Positions 5,930-15,704 of a stretch of 64,000 bases of DNA are shown in pieces (position 1 is the stretch's first letter; each line of letters begins with the position of its first letter). The stretch comes from Bowmanella dokdonensis. Its GTDB lineage: Bacteria; Pseudomonadota; Gammaproteobacteria; Enterobacterales; Alteromonadaceae. Position numbers and translations under genes: made by a program. The DNA is taken from positions 1 to 64,000 of the forward strand of contig NZ_JAFKCV010000016.1 of assembly GCF_017254865.1 (NCBI RefSeq), read 5' to 3'. The notes beneath the pieces were generated by a model. That model saw only the letters and a list, made by a program, of their open reading frames with translations. It searched no databases and was not told where the DNA came from.

Positions 5930-8920
5930 TTAGAACTCCACACCGACTGACAATTGCAGTCTGCGTGGGTTGTAGTAGCTGCGCGGCGTACCGAAAGTGT
6001 CATCGAAGAAATAAGGATCGATGTTGTAGCCGGTCTGGCGATCAAACACATTGAACAGGTCTGCACGAAACTTCATTGTGAAAGTATCGTTCAGCACCCA
6101 ATCCTGGGTATAGTTCAGATCCAACTGCCAGTGGCTGGCGCTACGACGGCTACCGGCCGGTTCACCGAATCGGCTGGTGGCAGAGACGGTCTCAGCGTAA
6201 CCATAATAGGTCGGATCCCACTTCTCCCATGGTTGACCTGATTGATACAGCAGGTACGCGCCGATATTGGCATTCCAGTCAGTGGTGTAATAGCCATAAA
6301 CCTTAAGAATATGGGGCTTGTCACCGCTGAGTGTGCCGTATTTGTTATCCCAGGAATAACGCCCATTGCCATCGTTATACCAGCTTGAACCGATAAAGGT
6401 GTTGGCATCGTTGGTAGCGGTGGTGTTGTCCTGGTCGAAGTTACCGTAGTAATGGCTCCACACATAAGACGCATTCAGGTAGGTACGGTCACCATTCCAT
6501 TCGGCTTCCAGGCTCAGCTCATAGTACTTGGTCTGGCCATCATCCACCTCGGCGATAACGTAGCTTGAACCGCCTATTTCAGCACGGATGTCAGCAAGAT
6601 TCTCAACATAGAGACCTTTTTCGGCAATATGTGCCGGTACTGAGCCATTGCCATAGGTGCCGGACAGGCGGGCCGTATTGGGAACGTCCTCCCAGAAATG
6701 TGAGCCTTCACGATATCTGGCATGGGCACGCAGGAACCATTCGTTGGTCAACTGCTTGGTGGTACCTATGGTAAATTCCTCAACCTGGCGGGGCTTCATA
6801 TCTTCCTGAAACGCCTTACCGGATGAGCCCTCACGTGGCGTGGCTTCAATGTATTCACCAGCTTCATTAAACCAGACTTCCATCTGCGGACGGGCGTTAC
6901 GGTCCCAGGACGCTGCCCGGGGAATTGAGCTGGCCTCTGGATTATAAGCGGCATAATTGGCAAACACTGTGTCTTCGCCGTTGTAACGCCACTCCACACC
7001 CAAACGCGGCTGGATCATGTCCTGCCAGTCGACCGTGTACATCTTGTATTTATGACCCGGTGCCACTTCGTACCCGGATACGGTGCCGGCTTTTTCACGC
7101 AGGCCTTGGCCGTAGTAGATATCTTCACTGATCAGCACACCGATATTGTAGGTAAAGTCACCATGCTCGATGCTGTCGTTGATTTCTATGTTGTAGGACT
7201 CGGACGACGAAACAATCGCCGGCACTGAAGTCTCTACCCCTTCGAAGCCAACCTGGTAGGTGTAGGCACGATAATAGATAGGCGTGTCGTCGCTTGCAGC
7301 TTCCAGCCCACCGATATAGGAGATGGAGCCCCAACCGTTGGAGCTACGAATCAGCTCTTCCTCTCCCTCAGACCATTTGAAGCCGAAATGCAGATTATGG
7401 GTTGTATCCCCCATATACATTTCATGATCCAGGGCAAGCTCGAAGCTGTCACGGTAGAAGTTAATATTGTCGAACTGGGAGTAGGCACCGACACCGCCTC
7501 CACCCATGCGTACGCCGTTTTCTACATAGCCGTACTGATCGATCAGAGCCTGAGCGCCGGCATTATCAAAATCCGCGTCGTCACTTAGTTCGGGAACGTT
7601 GAAGTAACCCATCTGATCCAGATTGGCCAAATCCAGTGAGCCGCCAATAGAAGGCACGACACTGAGAATATTGTCGGGAATGGTCGCACCTTCCTGGGCA
7701 AATTCACTGTACTGGAAGCTTAAGGTGGTGTAGTCGTCGATAATCCATGAGCCGTCGAAAATCAGGATATCCTGATCTGTCGTTCCGCCTTCAGAAACGC
7801 TGTCTGCCTCAAATTCACCTATATTGTTGGATGTCAGCTCTTTCTCTGAAGTTCTGTAACTCAGATTAAGCAGTAACTCATAGGTTGGTGCCCAGGTCAG
7901 CTTACCGAAGTACTCATCCCTTACACTCTTAAAGGGTTTAACCTCTCCATATGCAGTAGTCTTGCTTTGACCATCTTCTTCCGGACGGTAGTAAGACGCA
8001 TAGAAAAACAGTTCATCTTCGATCAGTGGACCGCTGAGACTACCGGTAATCCAACTTTTATCTTTTTCTTCATCGATGCCAGCGTCAGGACTGGCTGAGA
8101 AATTGGCATCCTCCAGTTTATATTCCAGGCTGCCATGGAATTCATTAGTACCGGACTTGGACTTGGTATCTATGGCAAAACCACCTGAACGGTTAAAGCC
8201 CACTGCCTTGGCACCGCCACGCTCCATGGAAACCATTTCGATATCGTGGGTGGAAGGCTCTGAGGCCAGGTTACCAAACAGCGGCAGTGACACATCAACG
8301 CCATCGAAGCCGTACTTGTTGTCCACACCTGAACCACCGGCAGAAGGGCCCAGGGTTTCATTTTCTGAATATTGAATACCAGGCACCAGCTTAAACAGAT
8401 CCCGATAGTTCTGACCCACTGGCACCCCTTCAACTACATCATCACCAATGGAATTAGTCAGGGAGGAGTTGCCTGAACGCACTATTGCACTGCCGACGAT
8501 TTCAATCACCTCGGTGTCACTGCCGGGCGCCGACATGACCAGGTCCACAGTGGAAGTCTGATCCAGCAAGACATTGGCGGTGGCCTTGCGTACTGTGCCG
8601 TCTGCGGCAGTAAAGGTCAGCTCATAGCGACCGGGAATCAACAGCGGTAAATTAAAATTACCATCTGCATTGGTAGTAGTGGTTCGGGGCTTAGGCATAA
8701 CATTACTGGAAGCGGTTACCGTAACACCGGCAGCGCCTGTGCCGCCGGCCTCAGTAAGGACCTTACCCTTAATGCCACCCGCCTGTTGGGCGACCACGGG
8801 CGCACTGACCATGGCAGCGGCCATCATAACGGCCGTCATACCTGTTAAGGGGGCATTCAATGCTCCCCATGTTGCCAAGGCCAGACGCTTTTTCTTAAAC
8901 GTTGTGTTGTGTGATTTCAT
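5930..8920 (-). CDS. TonB-dependent receptor, Oar-like, with carboxypeptidase-regulatory-like N-terminal domain
   Basis: A 996-residue outer-membrane receptor. Residues about 1-45 are a long signal peptide ending near PVVAQQ. About 47-135 is a beta-sandwich CarboxypepD_reg-like domain (GGIKGKVLTEAGG, DGNFNLPLLIPGRYEL). EVIEIVG near 140 is TonB-box-like. The plug (about 145-270) contains the DGVDVSLP and KSGTNEFHG segments, followed by a 22-strand-type barrel ending in aromatic VGVEF. It would take up a bulky ligand energised by TonB. The substrate is not shown by sequence, but genes on either side all act on peptidoglycan stems, so muropeptides are a reasonable guess. A terminator at 5856-5880 ends its transcript. 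Confidence 0.92.
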   Translation of the reverse strand: MKSHNTTFKKKRLALATWGALNAPLTGMTAVMMAAAMVSAPVVAQQAGGIKGKVLTEAGGTGAAGVTVTASSNVMPKPRTTTTNADGNFNLPLLIPGRYELTFTAADGTVRKATANVLLDQTSTVDLVMSAPGSDTEVIEIVGSAIVRSGNSSLTNSIGDDVVEGVPVGQNYRDLFKLVPGIQYSENETLGPSAGGSGVDNKYGFDGVDVSLPLFGNLASEPSTHDIEMVSMERGGAKAVGFNRSGGFAIDTKSKSGTNEFHGSLEYKLEDANFSASPDAGIDEEKDKSWITGSLSGPLIEDELFFYASYYRPEEDGQSKTTAYGEVKPFKSVRDEYFGKLTWAPTYELLLNLSYRTSEKELTSNNIGEFEADSVSEGGTTDQDILIFDGSWIIDDYTTLSFQYSEFAQEGATIPDNILSVVPSIGGSLDLANLDQMGYFNVPELSDDADFDNAGAQALIDQYGYVENGVRMGGGGVGAYSQFDNINFYRDSFELALDHEMYMGDTTHNLHFGFKWSEGEEELIRSSNGWGSISYIGGLEAASDDTPIYYRAYTYQVGFEGVETSVPAIVSSSESYNIEINDSIEHGDFTYNIGVLISEDIYYGQGLREKAGTVSGYEVAPGHKYKMYTVDWQDMIQPRLGVEWRYNGEDTVFANYAAYNPEASSIPRAASWDRNARPQMEVWFNEAGEYIEATPREGSSGKAFQEDMKPRQVEEFTIGTTKQLTNEWFLRAHARYREGSHFWEDVPNTARLSGTYGNGSVPAHIAEKGLYVENLADIRAEIGGSSYVIAEVDDGQTKYYELSLEAEWNGDRTYLNASYVWSHYYGNFDQDNTTATNDANTFIGSSWYNDGNGRYSWDNKYGTLSGDKPHILKVYGYYTTDWNANIGAYLLYQSGQPWEKWDPTYYGYAETVSATSRFGEPAGSRRSASHWQLDLNYTQDWVLNDTFTMKFRADLFNVFDRQTGYNIDPYFFDDTFGTPRSYYNPRRLQLSVGVEF

Positions 8921-9017
8921 CTTGTTATCCCTGGGTTCTACTTGTTTTTGATGCTTGTGCTTGTTGCTGGCTTTTTAGTCAAGCCTTACGTAAATCTAGC
9001 ATTCTTTTCTGATATTT

Positions 9018-9057
9018 AAAATAAAATATTCCCGTCAAATTTAAACAAAGGAATAAC
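9018..9057. promoter_or_regulatory. Upstream region of TonB receptor 1 with paired motif
   Basis: AATAAAATATTCC (9020-9032) and, in opposite orientation, GGAATAAC (9050-9057) lie 100-137 bp before the receptor start at 8920. They match the AT-rich, TTCC-ended elements near alr, the second receptor and the antiporter gene. Operator function is an inference. Confidence 0.35.
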
Positions 9058-9086
9058 TTCTTCATTACAAAATGTGTCATTGAAAC

Positions 9087-9113
9087 CAAAAAGGCCCGCA
9101 CGGGGCGGGCCTT
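9087..9113 (-). terminator. Rho-independent terminator of the second TonB receptor gene
   Basis: AAGGCCCGC (9091-9099) pairs perfectly with GCGGGCCTT (9105-9113) around a 5-base loop. On the minus strand a T-rich tract follows (complement of 9086-9092). It lies just past the receptor stop at 9134. Confidence 0.85.
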
Positions 9114-9133
9114 ATATTCGGGAGGTAGCCGGG

Positions 9134-12100
9134 TTAAAAACGAACCGAGGCACTCAGGCGCATAGATCGTTGTCCCTGCAACGAGGTGGCGACGCCAAAG
9201 TCCTCATTAGGAATGCCCACACTGTCGGCTTGAGTCAGGAAATGATCGATGCGTGTGACCGTCTGAGTATTGAATACATTGAATATATCCAATGCAAAAC
9301 GTGTATCCAGACCGGCAATAGTGGTGTCGTAAGACACCCGGGCATCCATTGAGACCAGCCAATCGGTGCGTCCGTAGGAATCTCTTGGAATATAGTTGTA
9401 CTGCCTTGAAGCGGAGTCGTCATCCCCTTCGCAGTTTTCCACACAGATCCAGTTCATGTAATAGTGCTCATCGTTGGTATAGGGGTTGCCTACACCACGC
9501 ACATTGATAGGTCGGCCGGAAGAGATGCTCATCGTCGATGACAACGTCCATGCTTCTGTCAGCGCATAAGCGCCGCGTAGTTTGAACTGATGACGGGTAT
9601 CATTGGGAAGATTACCGTACCCTCCGACCAGATACATGGGATCATCACCATACTCCAACCAACCGGCAATGTTGTTTGTCGTATCACTGTTCACCCCGCC
9701 CTCGTAGTTACCCCAGCTATGTGACCAGGTATACGAACCATAGAAGGACCAGTCATCATCCCAGGCCCGTTGCAGGACAAGTTCCAGAGCGCCGTACTTT
9801 CTGAAAGGAATGGGACTGCCAATGCCCTCGTCGGTCTTGTTCATCGGATGGCCGGCCTGGATTTGTTCCTTACCCAAATCCACCTCGACAAGCTGCGTCT
9901 GGCCGTTGCATTCAAGTTGCAGACTGATGACCTGACCCGGGTTTCCGATCAGCCAGGTACCGGGTGAATCACATTCCCCCCAGTCCCGGTAAACCTTCAT
10001 ATCCTCCACGGCATTCTCAAACTTGCGGTAGATAACACGACTGCCCAGCATCCAGTCATCGTTGAGCATGGTCTCCATACCCAGGATAAATTCATCCTGA
10101 TAACTGGCTTCTATGTCATTGTCTATTCGATAACTCTGGTCTTCGGCTGCTTCCACGGCACCAAATTGGATCTCCTCGCCGATAATGGGTCCAAGATTAG
10201 GCGTCAGATTAAGCTGCCCCGTGGATATCGGGTTCTCGGTAAATCCGCCTGTCCAGACACCATCGGTCAGCTCCCCGCCATCAAGGTAGTAATAATTGGA
10301 TACATCGACAGTGCCGCCCCCTTCACGGGCAACCAGAGAGTTGGGCAAAGGGTAGTAGTAACGACCGGCATTGGCGTACACCTTGGTTTCGCCATTTCCA
10401 TTCACATCCCAGGCTACACCAAGTCTTGGCGAGATCATGTCATCGATTTTCATAAAGCCGGTGCCACCGGCTCCTGCGGTGTCAAACTCGTCGTAGCGCA
10501 AGCCCATGGTCAGGGTCACCCTGTCCGTAACCGACCAGACATCTTCTACATAGTATGCCGAGGTCTCAGTCTCGAAGTTACCCAGGGTCTTGCGGGTTCT
10601 TGCCCTGACATAGTAATCGTATTCGTCGGTCAGCGTTTCTCCATTCAGAGAGCCGCCTGGGGTCACATCATAGATCTGGTAACGGGTCGCATCCGGGCCG
10701 GGATAGGCACGGTCCATCTGCGTAATGCGCGACTCCTGGTCCATGCCAAAGCGTATTAAATGGTCATCCGTCAGGTTCCATTCGAAATCCAGCCGCAGCG
10801 ATTCCCGCTTGTTAACCCGGTCGTCAGTCATACCCAGGGAGGTACAACCTATATCGAAGATTGGCCCAAGGGCGGTATAGTCCATCACCCTGTTGCATTC
10901 CAGGGCAGTACTGGCATTGCTCCTTAGCTGCCGCTCAAGCTCTCCGTACATCACTTTCATGACAAAATCATCGCCGAAGTGACCCGTGTAGGTACCGATA
11001 TAATTCTTACCACCATCTGTACTGTGGATCACTGAGTCGACCGTTCCGTCAGTAATGATATCGGTGGTCGCATCTGATTCGTCCGAGAAGGCAATCAGCT
11101 CCAGCAGATGATCATCGGTAATATACCAATCCAGTTTGCCCCCCCAGAAGGCGGAGTCATCTTCGTATTTACTCAGCCGGGTATCCGAGCTGTCCCAGGT
11201 ATCCGTCTCTACCAGCCTGGGTTCGTACAAGGCGAAGAAAAACAGCTTGTCTTTGATGATGGGGCCCGAGGCATAAACGGACGCTGTATAGCTGTCACGG
11301 GTATCGTTCTCACGATTAACCACCTTACGACCTAATCTGTCATAGGTATTTTTACCGTCGCCACGCAACGAATCGGGTGAGTAATAAAGATCTGCGCCAA
11401 ATTCAAATTCATTGGAACCCGACTTCACTACTGCATTGACAACGCCACCTGTGGTGCGTCCGAATTCTGCGGAATACCCGCCGGTCTTAATCTGAAAATC
11501 CTTGTAGAAGGAGAAAGGTACGCTGGAATAGCTGGTGGGCACTTCAGGATCCGTGACATTCAATCCGTTGATAAAGACGGCATTTTCAGCAGCGGATGAA
11601 CCTCCAAAGGACACGCCGCCATGACGCCCCCCTCCCGTTGTACCGGGGGCCAGCAAGGCCACCGAGTTGAGATCCCGGGACACGGGCAGCCGCTCCAGCT
11701 CTACTGCGCCTATATTCAACGCAGACTCTGTTGAGGTGGTATCGATCATCGATATTCTGGCCCCTGACACAGATATCACTTCAATGTCGCCGGACGTCAT
11801 CGCCAGATCCAGGGTCGTCGCCTCGCCTATCACGACCGAAACATCAGGCAACTGCAACGTCTGATAGCCCTCTTTCTTCACGGTAACGGCATAATCGCCA
11901 ATGGGCAGTCTGGCAAAACGAAAACGACCGTCGCTGTTGGCGGTAACGGATCGGGTAATCCCCGTTGCTTTATTGGTAATGGTGACTTCAGCGCCAGCCA
12001 GATGTTGTGCATTTTCGGTGGTCACCGCCCCCCGAATCGCACCATCATTATTAGCGGCGTAAGCCATACTGCCGAAACCCAGTAAGCCACTTATCGCAAT

Positions 12101-12136
12101 GCTTAGCACAGAGCGTTTGAGTTGTTTGTTAACCAT
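9134..12136 (-). CDS. TonB-dependent receptor, Oar-like (second copy, divergent paralogue)
   Basis: A 1000-residue outer-membrane receptor with the same plan as its neighbour. The signal peptide ends near MAYAANN. A carboxypeptidase-regulatory-like domain spans about 30-115 (GAIRGAVTTENAQ, DGRFRFARLPIGDYAV). EVISVSGA near 138 is TonB-box-like. The plug has NAVFINGLNVTDPE and GGYSAEFGRTTGG, and the barrel ends in SASVRF. The sequence differs strongly from the 5930-8920 receptor, so this is not a recent duplication. Each gene has its own terminator and upstream region, implying separate control. The ligand is unknown; context suggests peptidoglycan fragments or peptides. Genes of this architecture are often peptide or protein importers in marine gammaproteobacteria. 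Confidence 0.92.
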   Translation of the reverse strand: MVNKQLKRSVLSIAISGLLGFGSMAYAANNDGAIRGAVTTENAQHLAGAEVTITNKATGITRSVTANSDGRFRFARLPIGDYAVTVKKEGYQTLQLPDVSVVIGEATTLDLAMTSGDIEVISVSGARISMIDTTSTESALNIGAVELERLPVSRDLNSVALLAPGTTGGGRHGGVSFGGSSAAENAVFINGLNVTDPEVPTSYSSVPFSFYKDFQIKTGGYSAEFGRTTGGVVNAVVKSGSNEFEFGADLYYSPDSLRGDGKNTYDRLGRKVVNRENDTRDSYTASVYASGPIIKDKLFFFALYEPRLVETDTWDSSDTRLSKYEDDSAFWGGKLDWYITDDHLLELIAFSDESDATTDIITDGTVDSVIHSTDGGKNYIGTYTGHFGDDFVMKVMYGELERQLRSNASTALECNRVMDYTALGPIFDIGCTSLGMTDDRVNKRESLRLDFEWNLTDDHLIRFGMDQESRITQMDRAYPGPDATRYQIYDVTPGGSLNGETLTDEYDYYVRARTRKTLGNFETETSAYYVEDVWSVTDRVTLTMGLRYDEFDTAGAGGTGFMKIDDMISPRLGVAWDVNGNGETKVYANAGRYYYPLPNSLVAREGGGTVDVSNYYYLDGGELTDGVWTGGFTENPISTGQLNLTPNLGPIIGEEIQFGAVEAAEDQSYRIDNDIEASYQDEFILGMETMLNDDWMLGSRVIYRKFENAVEDMKVYRDWGECDSPGTWLIGNPGQVISLQLECNGQTQLVEVDLGKEQIQAGHPMNKTDEGIGSPIPFRKYGALELVLQRAWDDDWSFYGSYTWSHSWGNYEGGVNSDTTNNIAGWLEYGDDPMYLVGGYGNLPNDTRHQFKLRGAYALTEAWTLSSTMSISSGRPINVRGVGNPYTNDEHYYMNWICVENCEGDDDSASRQYNYIPRDSYGRTDWLVSMDARVSYDTTIAGLDTRFALDIFNVFNTQTVTRIDHFLTQADSVGIPNEDFGVATSLQGQRSMRLSASVRF

Positions 12137-12465
12137 GTGCGTTCCCTTATGTTGTTAGAATGAATTTGACTGCAACAGGTTGTGGTTCTATTGATGCCAC
12201 ATGGATAAAATATCACCAATAAACAGCTTGTAAATAATTTATTATTATCATTAATCAATTTTGTAATAATATTCCTGGAGAATTTGACGCTTTTGAGTAA
12301 AAATCTGCAGCGGTAAGATGATCCTGAGAATGAGAGCCTGAAGTAAGCCGGGCAGGCAATATAAGGAATTGCCCAGGTGGTGATGATTCAGTCCTGTATT
12401 CGCTTTTGTAGCCTACCTGGGGGTATGCTGTGCCCAGACTGAGAGACCTTGAAGTACCAAAGATA
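12137..12465. promoter_or_regulatory. Divergent spacer between TonB receptor 2 and the NlpC/P60 gene
   Basis: No gene is seen in these 329 bp. GTAATAATATTCC (12263-12275) matches the recurrent motif of the locus and lies about 130 bp before the receptor start. GGATAAAATAT at 12203-12213 is similar. CCCAGGT (12372-12378) and ACCTGGG (12415-12421) form a 7-bp inverted repeat before the NlpC/P60 gene, followed by a TATGCT that could be a -10 element at about 12424. Confidence 0.35.
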
Positions 12466-13845
12466 ATGAGAAATTTGAAATCCGTTTTTTGCCTGATTTT
12501 CGGGCTGGTTATGGGTCAGGTGCATGCGACCGGGCCTTATCCCAGCGATGTGATTGGTGTCCAGGAACAGCAACTGAGTGCCGACTACTGGATATCGCGC
12601 ACCAGTGACGCGCACCAGATTCTATTGGATAGAAGTCAAATCCAGACCCTGAACGAAAAAACTTTTGAACAGCAGCCTGAGTTGATCCGGCTGGTGGATA
12701 TTCCAGGCCAATTGACCAGTACACAGCTCAGAGAGCGGATTGAGCAGGTCAGCAGCATTCCAAGCGGTGACAGGTTCTATGCCGATGGACGCAAGCTGAC
12801 CAAGGCGGACTACCAGAAGTACGTTCAGAACATGAATCTGGACGGCGTGAAAAAACTAAACCCGGTCAGGTTTGCCCTGGTGACCCAGCGCACTAATATG
12901 CGCCGATTTCCCTCTGCCGATAAAACCTATAATGAAGCGATGGATCTGGATATCGATCGTTTTATCGAGACAGGTCTGTTTCCCGGCGATGCGTTAGCGG
13001 TGTATCACGAAAGCCTCGATGGGCAGTGGGTACTGGCCCGGGCCTATCATTATCTGGCTTGGCTGCCCAAGGCCGATATCGCCATTGGAGACCGGGAAGC
13101 TGTATTGCACTATGGCAAGAAAGCCCCCTTTGCCGTTGTAACAGGCGCCAAGGTGTTTACCAACTTTAATCCCGAAGTCGCGCAACTGTCCGAAAAGCAA
13201 CTGGATATGGGTGTCAGATTGCCGCTGTGGAGCAATGCGGCGGTGAAGCATGATCTCTACGGGCAAAATCCCTATGCCAGCCATGTGGTGGAACTGCCCT
13301 ATCGGGAAGAGGACGGCAGCCTGTCGTTTAAGCCTGCCCTGATCAGTAAAAACCAGGACGTTCATCTAGGCTACCTGCCTTATACCCGCGCCAATATTAT
13401 AAAACAGGGCTTCAAATTCCTCGGGGAACGCTATGGCTGGGGCCATGACTATAACGCCCGGGACTGTACCGGCTTTGTTTCGGAAATCTACCGCACTTTC
13501 GGCATCCTGATGCCCCGTAACTCCGGTCAGCAAGGCAAAGGCAGCTATGGGCAGAACCGTCGCTTCGATGCCAACAGCAGCGAAGAAGACAAACTCAGCG
13601 CCCTGCGCCAATTGGACGTGGGCGATCTTATCTATTTTCCCGGCCATGTGGTGATGTATCTGGGTGACGAACAGGGAGAGCCCTACGTTATCCATGATGT
13701 TCACGGCATGGCCTATCAGGACGCACAAGGCAATTATTACCAGGGAGGGCTGAATGGGGTATCGGTGACACCACTTCTGCCCATGAGATTATCCAGCAGC
13801 ATCAGCTATCTGGACAGAATCTACACGATCAAATCTATTCGATAA
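12466..13845 (+). CDS. NlpC/P60-family gamma-D-glutamyl-L-diamino-acid endopeptidase, YkfC-like, secreted
   Basis: The start at ATG 12466 opens a signal peptide (MRNLKSVFCLIFG, cleavage near VHA); a GTG at 12430 would add 12 residues before it. The 459-residue protein has an N-terminal NLPC_P60 stabilising-type region (about 25-130), one or two bacterial SH3-like domains (about 135-295), and a C-terminal NlpC/P60 hydrolase. The nucleophile is Cys334 in ARDCTG, the base is His394 in PGHVVMYLG, and a third polar residue lies in IHDVHG. This matches B. subtilis YkfC, which cuts D-Glu-gamma-DAP in L-Ala-D-Glu-DAP peptides. The dipeptide epimerase starts 10 bp after its stop, so the two are one transcription unit. 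Confidence 0.88.
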   Translation: MRNLKSVFCLIFGLVMGQVHATGPYPSDVIGVQEQQLSADYWISRTSDAHQILLDRSQIQTLNEKTFEQQPELIRLVDIPGQLTSTQLRERIEQVSSIPSGDRFYADGRKLTKADYQKYVQNMNLDGVKKLNPVRFALVTQRTNMRRFPSADKTYNEAMDLDIDRFIETGLFPGDALAVYHESLDGQWVLARAYHYLAWLPKADIAIGDREAVLHYGKKAPFAVVTGAKVFTNFNPEVAQLSEKQLDMGVRLPLWSNAAVKHDLYGQNPYASHVVELPYREEDGSLSFKPALISKNQDVHLGYLPYTRANIIKQGFKFLGERYGWGHDYNARDCTGFVSEIYRTFGILMPRNSGQQGKGSYGQNRRFDANSSEEDKLSALRQLDVGDLIYFPGHVVMYLGDEQGEPYVIHDVHGMAYQDAQGNYYQGGLNGVSVTPLLPMRLSSSISYLDRIYTIKSIR

Positions 13846-13855
13846 GGGATCCACG

Positions 13856-14950
13856 ATGAAAATCACTGATATCAAATTTGCCATGCTCCGGGTGCCGCTC
13901 AGAACGCCCTTTAAGACTGCACTCAGAACGGTAGAAAAAATCGAGGACGTGATCGTCATTGTTGAAACAGATACGGGCCATGTGGGTTATGGAGAAGCAC
14001 CCGCCACCGCTGTGATCACCGGCGATACCCATGGCTCCATCATCGAAGCCATTAAGACCATGATCAAACCCAAGTTGGTAGGCGAGGAAATCGAAGATCT
14101 GAATCGCATTACCCATCTTATCCAGGGCAGCATAGTGAAGAACTACAGCGCCAAGGCGGCGGTTGAGATCGCGATCTACGACCTGTTTGCCCAGCGCTAC
14201 AAGGCGCCCTTGTACAAGATTCTCGGCGGTGGCGAACCCACCCTGAGTACCGATATCACCATCAGCGTGGATTATATCGACAAGATGGTGCAGGACAGTA
14301 TCAAGGCGGTGGACAGCGGCTTCGAGACTCTCAAAATCAAGGTGGGCAAGGATATCGGAGTGGACATCGAACGGGTCAAGGCCATCTACGCAGCCGTGGA
14401 AGGTAAGGCCCTGCTGCGCCTGGATGCCAACCAGGGCTGGACTGCCAAGGAAGCCGTCTACGCCCTGACCAAACTGGAAGATGCCGGCGTCAGGCTGGAG
14501 CTGGTGGAACAACCTGTCAAAGGTCATGATCTGGAAGGCATGAAATACATCACCGAGCGGGTGCACACACCCGTGATGGCGGATGAGAGCACCTTTGGCC
14601 CCAAAGAGGTTATTGAACTTATCAAGATGCGCGCCGCCGATATCATCAATATCAAGCTGATGAAGACCGGCGGGATTTCAAATGCCATCCGCATCGCCGA
14701 TATTGCAGAGACTTTCGATGTACAATGCATGATTGGCTGCATGCTGGAAACCAGCATCAGCGTAGCTGCAGCGGCCCACCTTGCGGTGGCCAAGTCTCAC
14801 GTCATTACCAAGATAGATCTTGACGGTCCCTCCCTGTGCGCCTTCGATCCGGTGATTGGTAACGTTAAATTTAAGGGTTCGGAAATCACCATTGAAAACA
14901 CCCCTGGCCTGGGTATCGAAGAGATCAAGGGCCTGGAGATGTTGAAATAG
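13856..14950 (+). CDS. L-Ala-D/L-Glu (dipeptide) epimerase, YcjG/YkfB-like
   Basis: Enolase-superfamily enzyme of 364 residues that converts L-Ala-D-Glu, released from murein peptides, to L-Ala-L-Glu for ordinary peptidases. The capping domain is N-terminal and the TIM barrel spans about 130-340. Visible active-site elements are KIKVG with the catalytic lysine pair, metal ligands in RLDAN, ELVEQP and MADES, and the second-side lysine in NIKLMKTGG. It lies 10 bp after the NlpC/P60 gene, the same pairing as ykfB-ykfC in Bacillus, with which it forms a degradation step series. It is probably cytoplasmic, as no signal peptide is visible. A large stem-loop follows its stop codon. Confidence 0.93.
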   Translation: MKITDIKFAMLRVPLRTPFKTALRTVEKIEDVIVIVETDTGHVGYGEAPATAVITGDTHGSIIEAIKTMIKPKLVGEEIEDLNRITHLIQGSIVKNYSAKAAVEIAIYDLFAQRYKAPLYKILGGGEPTLSTDITISVDYIDKMVQDSIKAVDSGFETLKIKVGKDIGVDIERVKAIYAAVEGKALLRLDANQGWTAKEAVYALTKLEDAGVRLELVEQPVKGHDLEGMKYITERVHTPVMADESTFGPKEVIELIKMRAADIINIKLMKTGGISNAIRIADIAETFDVQCMIGCMLETSISVAAAAHLAVAKSHVITKIDLDGPSLCAFDPVIGNVKFKGSEITIENTPGLGIEEIKGLEMLK

Positions 14951-14956
14951 AGAGGC

Positions 14957-15013
14957 GTGAGGCAGAAAAACCTGACTTAACCAATTGATTGGTAAAGATT
15001 TTCTGCCAACCTC
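14957..15013. terminator. Compound stem-loop between convergent epimerase and dipeptidase genes
   Basis: GGCAGAAAA (14961-14969) pairs with TTTTCTGCC (14999-15007), with an inner hairpin ACCAAT/ATTGGT at 14980-14993 and outer GTGAG/CTCAC arms. It fills the gap between two convergent genes and probably ends transcription from both sides. Confidence 0.6.
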
Positions 15014-15014
15014 A

Positions 15015-15704
15015 CTATTTCACTGGGAAATCGAAGTAAGTATCAGGATAAGGCTGCGGCGACAGGGAATAGTGCCACCACTCCATGGGATAATTCTTAA
15101 AACCCTGTGCTTCCATCAGTGACTTCAATAACAGGCGATTGTGCTTCTGTTCGTCGCTAACAGCCGGGTTGTCAGTATTGGACAGGGGATCGAACATATC
15201 GAAGGCCGACCCCATATCCAGCTCCTGCCACTGCCCCTGCTGGTTTTTTTCGCTCAGGGTCAAATCCACAGTAGCGCCGCGACTGTGACCTGAGCGCTCG
15301 GCAATATATTCCCCCACCAGCTTATCCTTGCCCAGATTGGGATAGTAATCGGCCTTGGTGCGGATATCGGCCAGATCCTCAGCCCAGCGCATAAAATGCG
15401 CCACCGCCCGCTGCGGCCGGTAGCAGTCGAAGATCTTCAGTTTCAGCCCTTGTGTCTGGGCCTGTTCCGCCACCCGGATAAGCGCCCCGGCTGCCTTGTC
15501 CTGTAAGATACACTTAGGGGCCAGATACCCATCCACCGCTTCGCCGACAAAGTTATTGCTGCCAAAGTAACGAATCTCATAGATCGCGTGCGGTAAGGCC
15601 TGGGTCATATCGGTAAAGTCGTCCGGCACGGGTTGGGCGACAGCAGCGCTGGCCAGCAGGCCAAACAGGCTGACCAGGGCGCGTTTATCTTTCATATTAA
15701 ACAC
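15015..15704 (-). CDS. ddpX: D-alanyl-D-alanine dipeptidase, VanX/DdpX-like, exported
   Basis: Zinc dipeptidase of the M15D type (229 residues). An N-terminal hydrophobic segment (LVSLFGLLASAAVAQ) predicts export. Zinc ligands are seen in SGHSRGATVDLTL (His and Asp of the SxHxxGxAxD motif) and EWWHY (Glu base and His). FDCYRP supplies the conserved Arg. It would split D-Ala-D-Ala, and so feed alanine racemase; no VanH/VanA genes are near, so a resistance role is unlikely. Its start overlaps the antiporter gene by 8 bp, showing translational coupling. The order antiporter-dipeptidase suggests that the transporter handles a product or counter-ion of the reaction. Confidence 0.93.
   Translation of the reverse strand: MFNMKDKRALVSLFGLLASAAVAQPVPDDFTDMTQALPHAIYEIRYFGSNNFVGEAVDGYLAPKCILQDKAAGALIRVAEQAQTQGLKLKIFDCYRPQRAVAHFMRWAEDLADIRTKADYYPNLGKDKLVGEYIAERSGHSRGATVDLTLSEKNQQGQWQELDMGSAFDMFDPLSNTDNPAVSDEQKHNRLLLKSLMEAQGFKNYPMEWWHYSLSPQPYPDTYFDFPVK

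Noticed and set aside
15015-15704. VanX-type vancomycin resistance gene
   Set aside because: No VanA ligase, VanH or VanRS genes accompany it, and a gammaproteobacterial DdpX-like salvage role fits the surrounding genes better.
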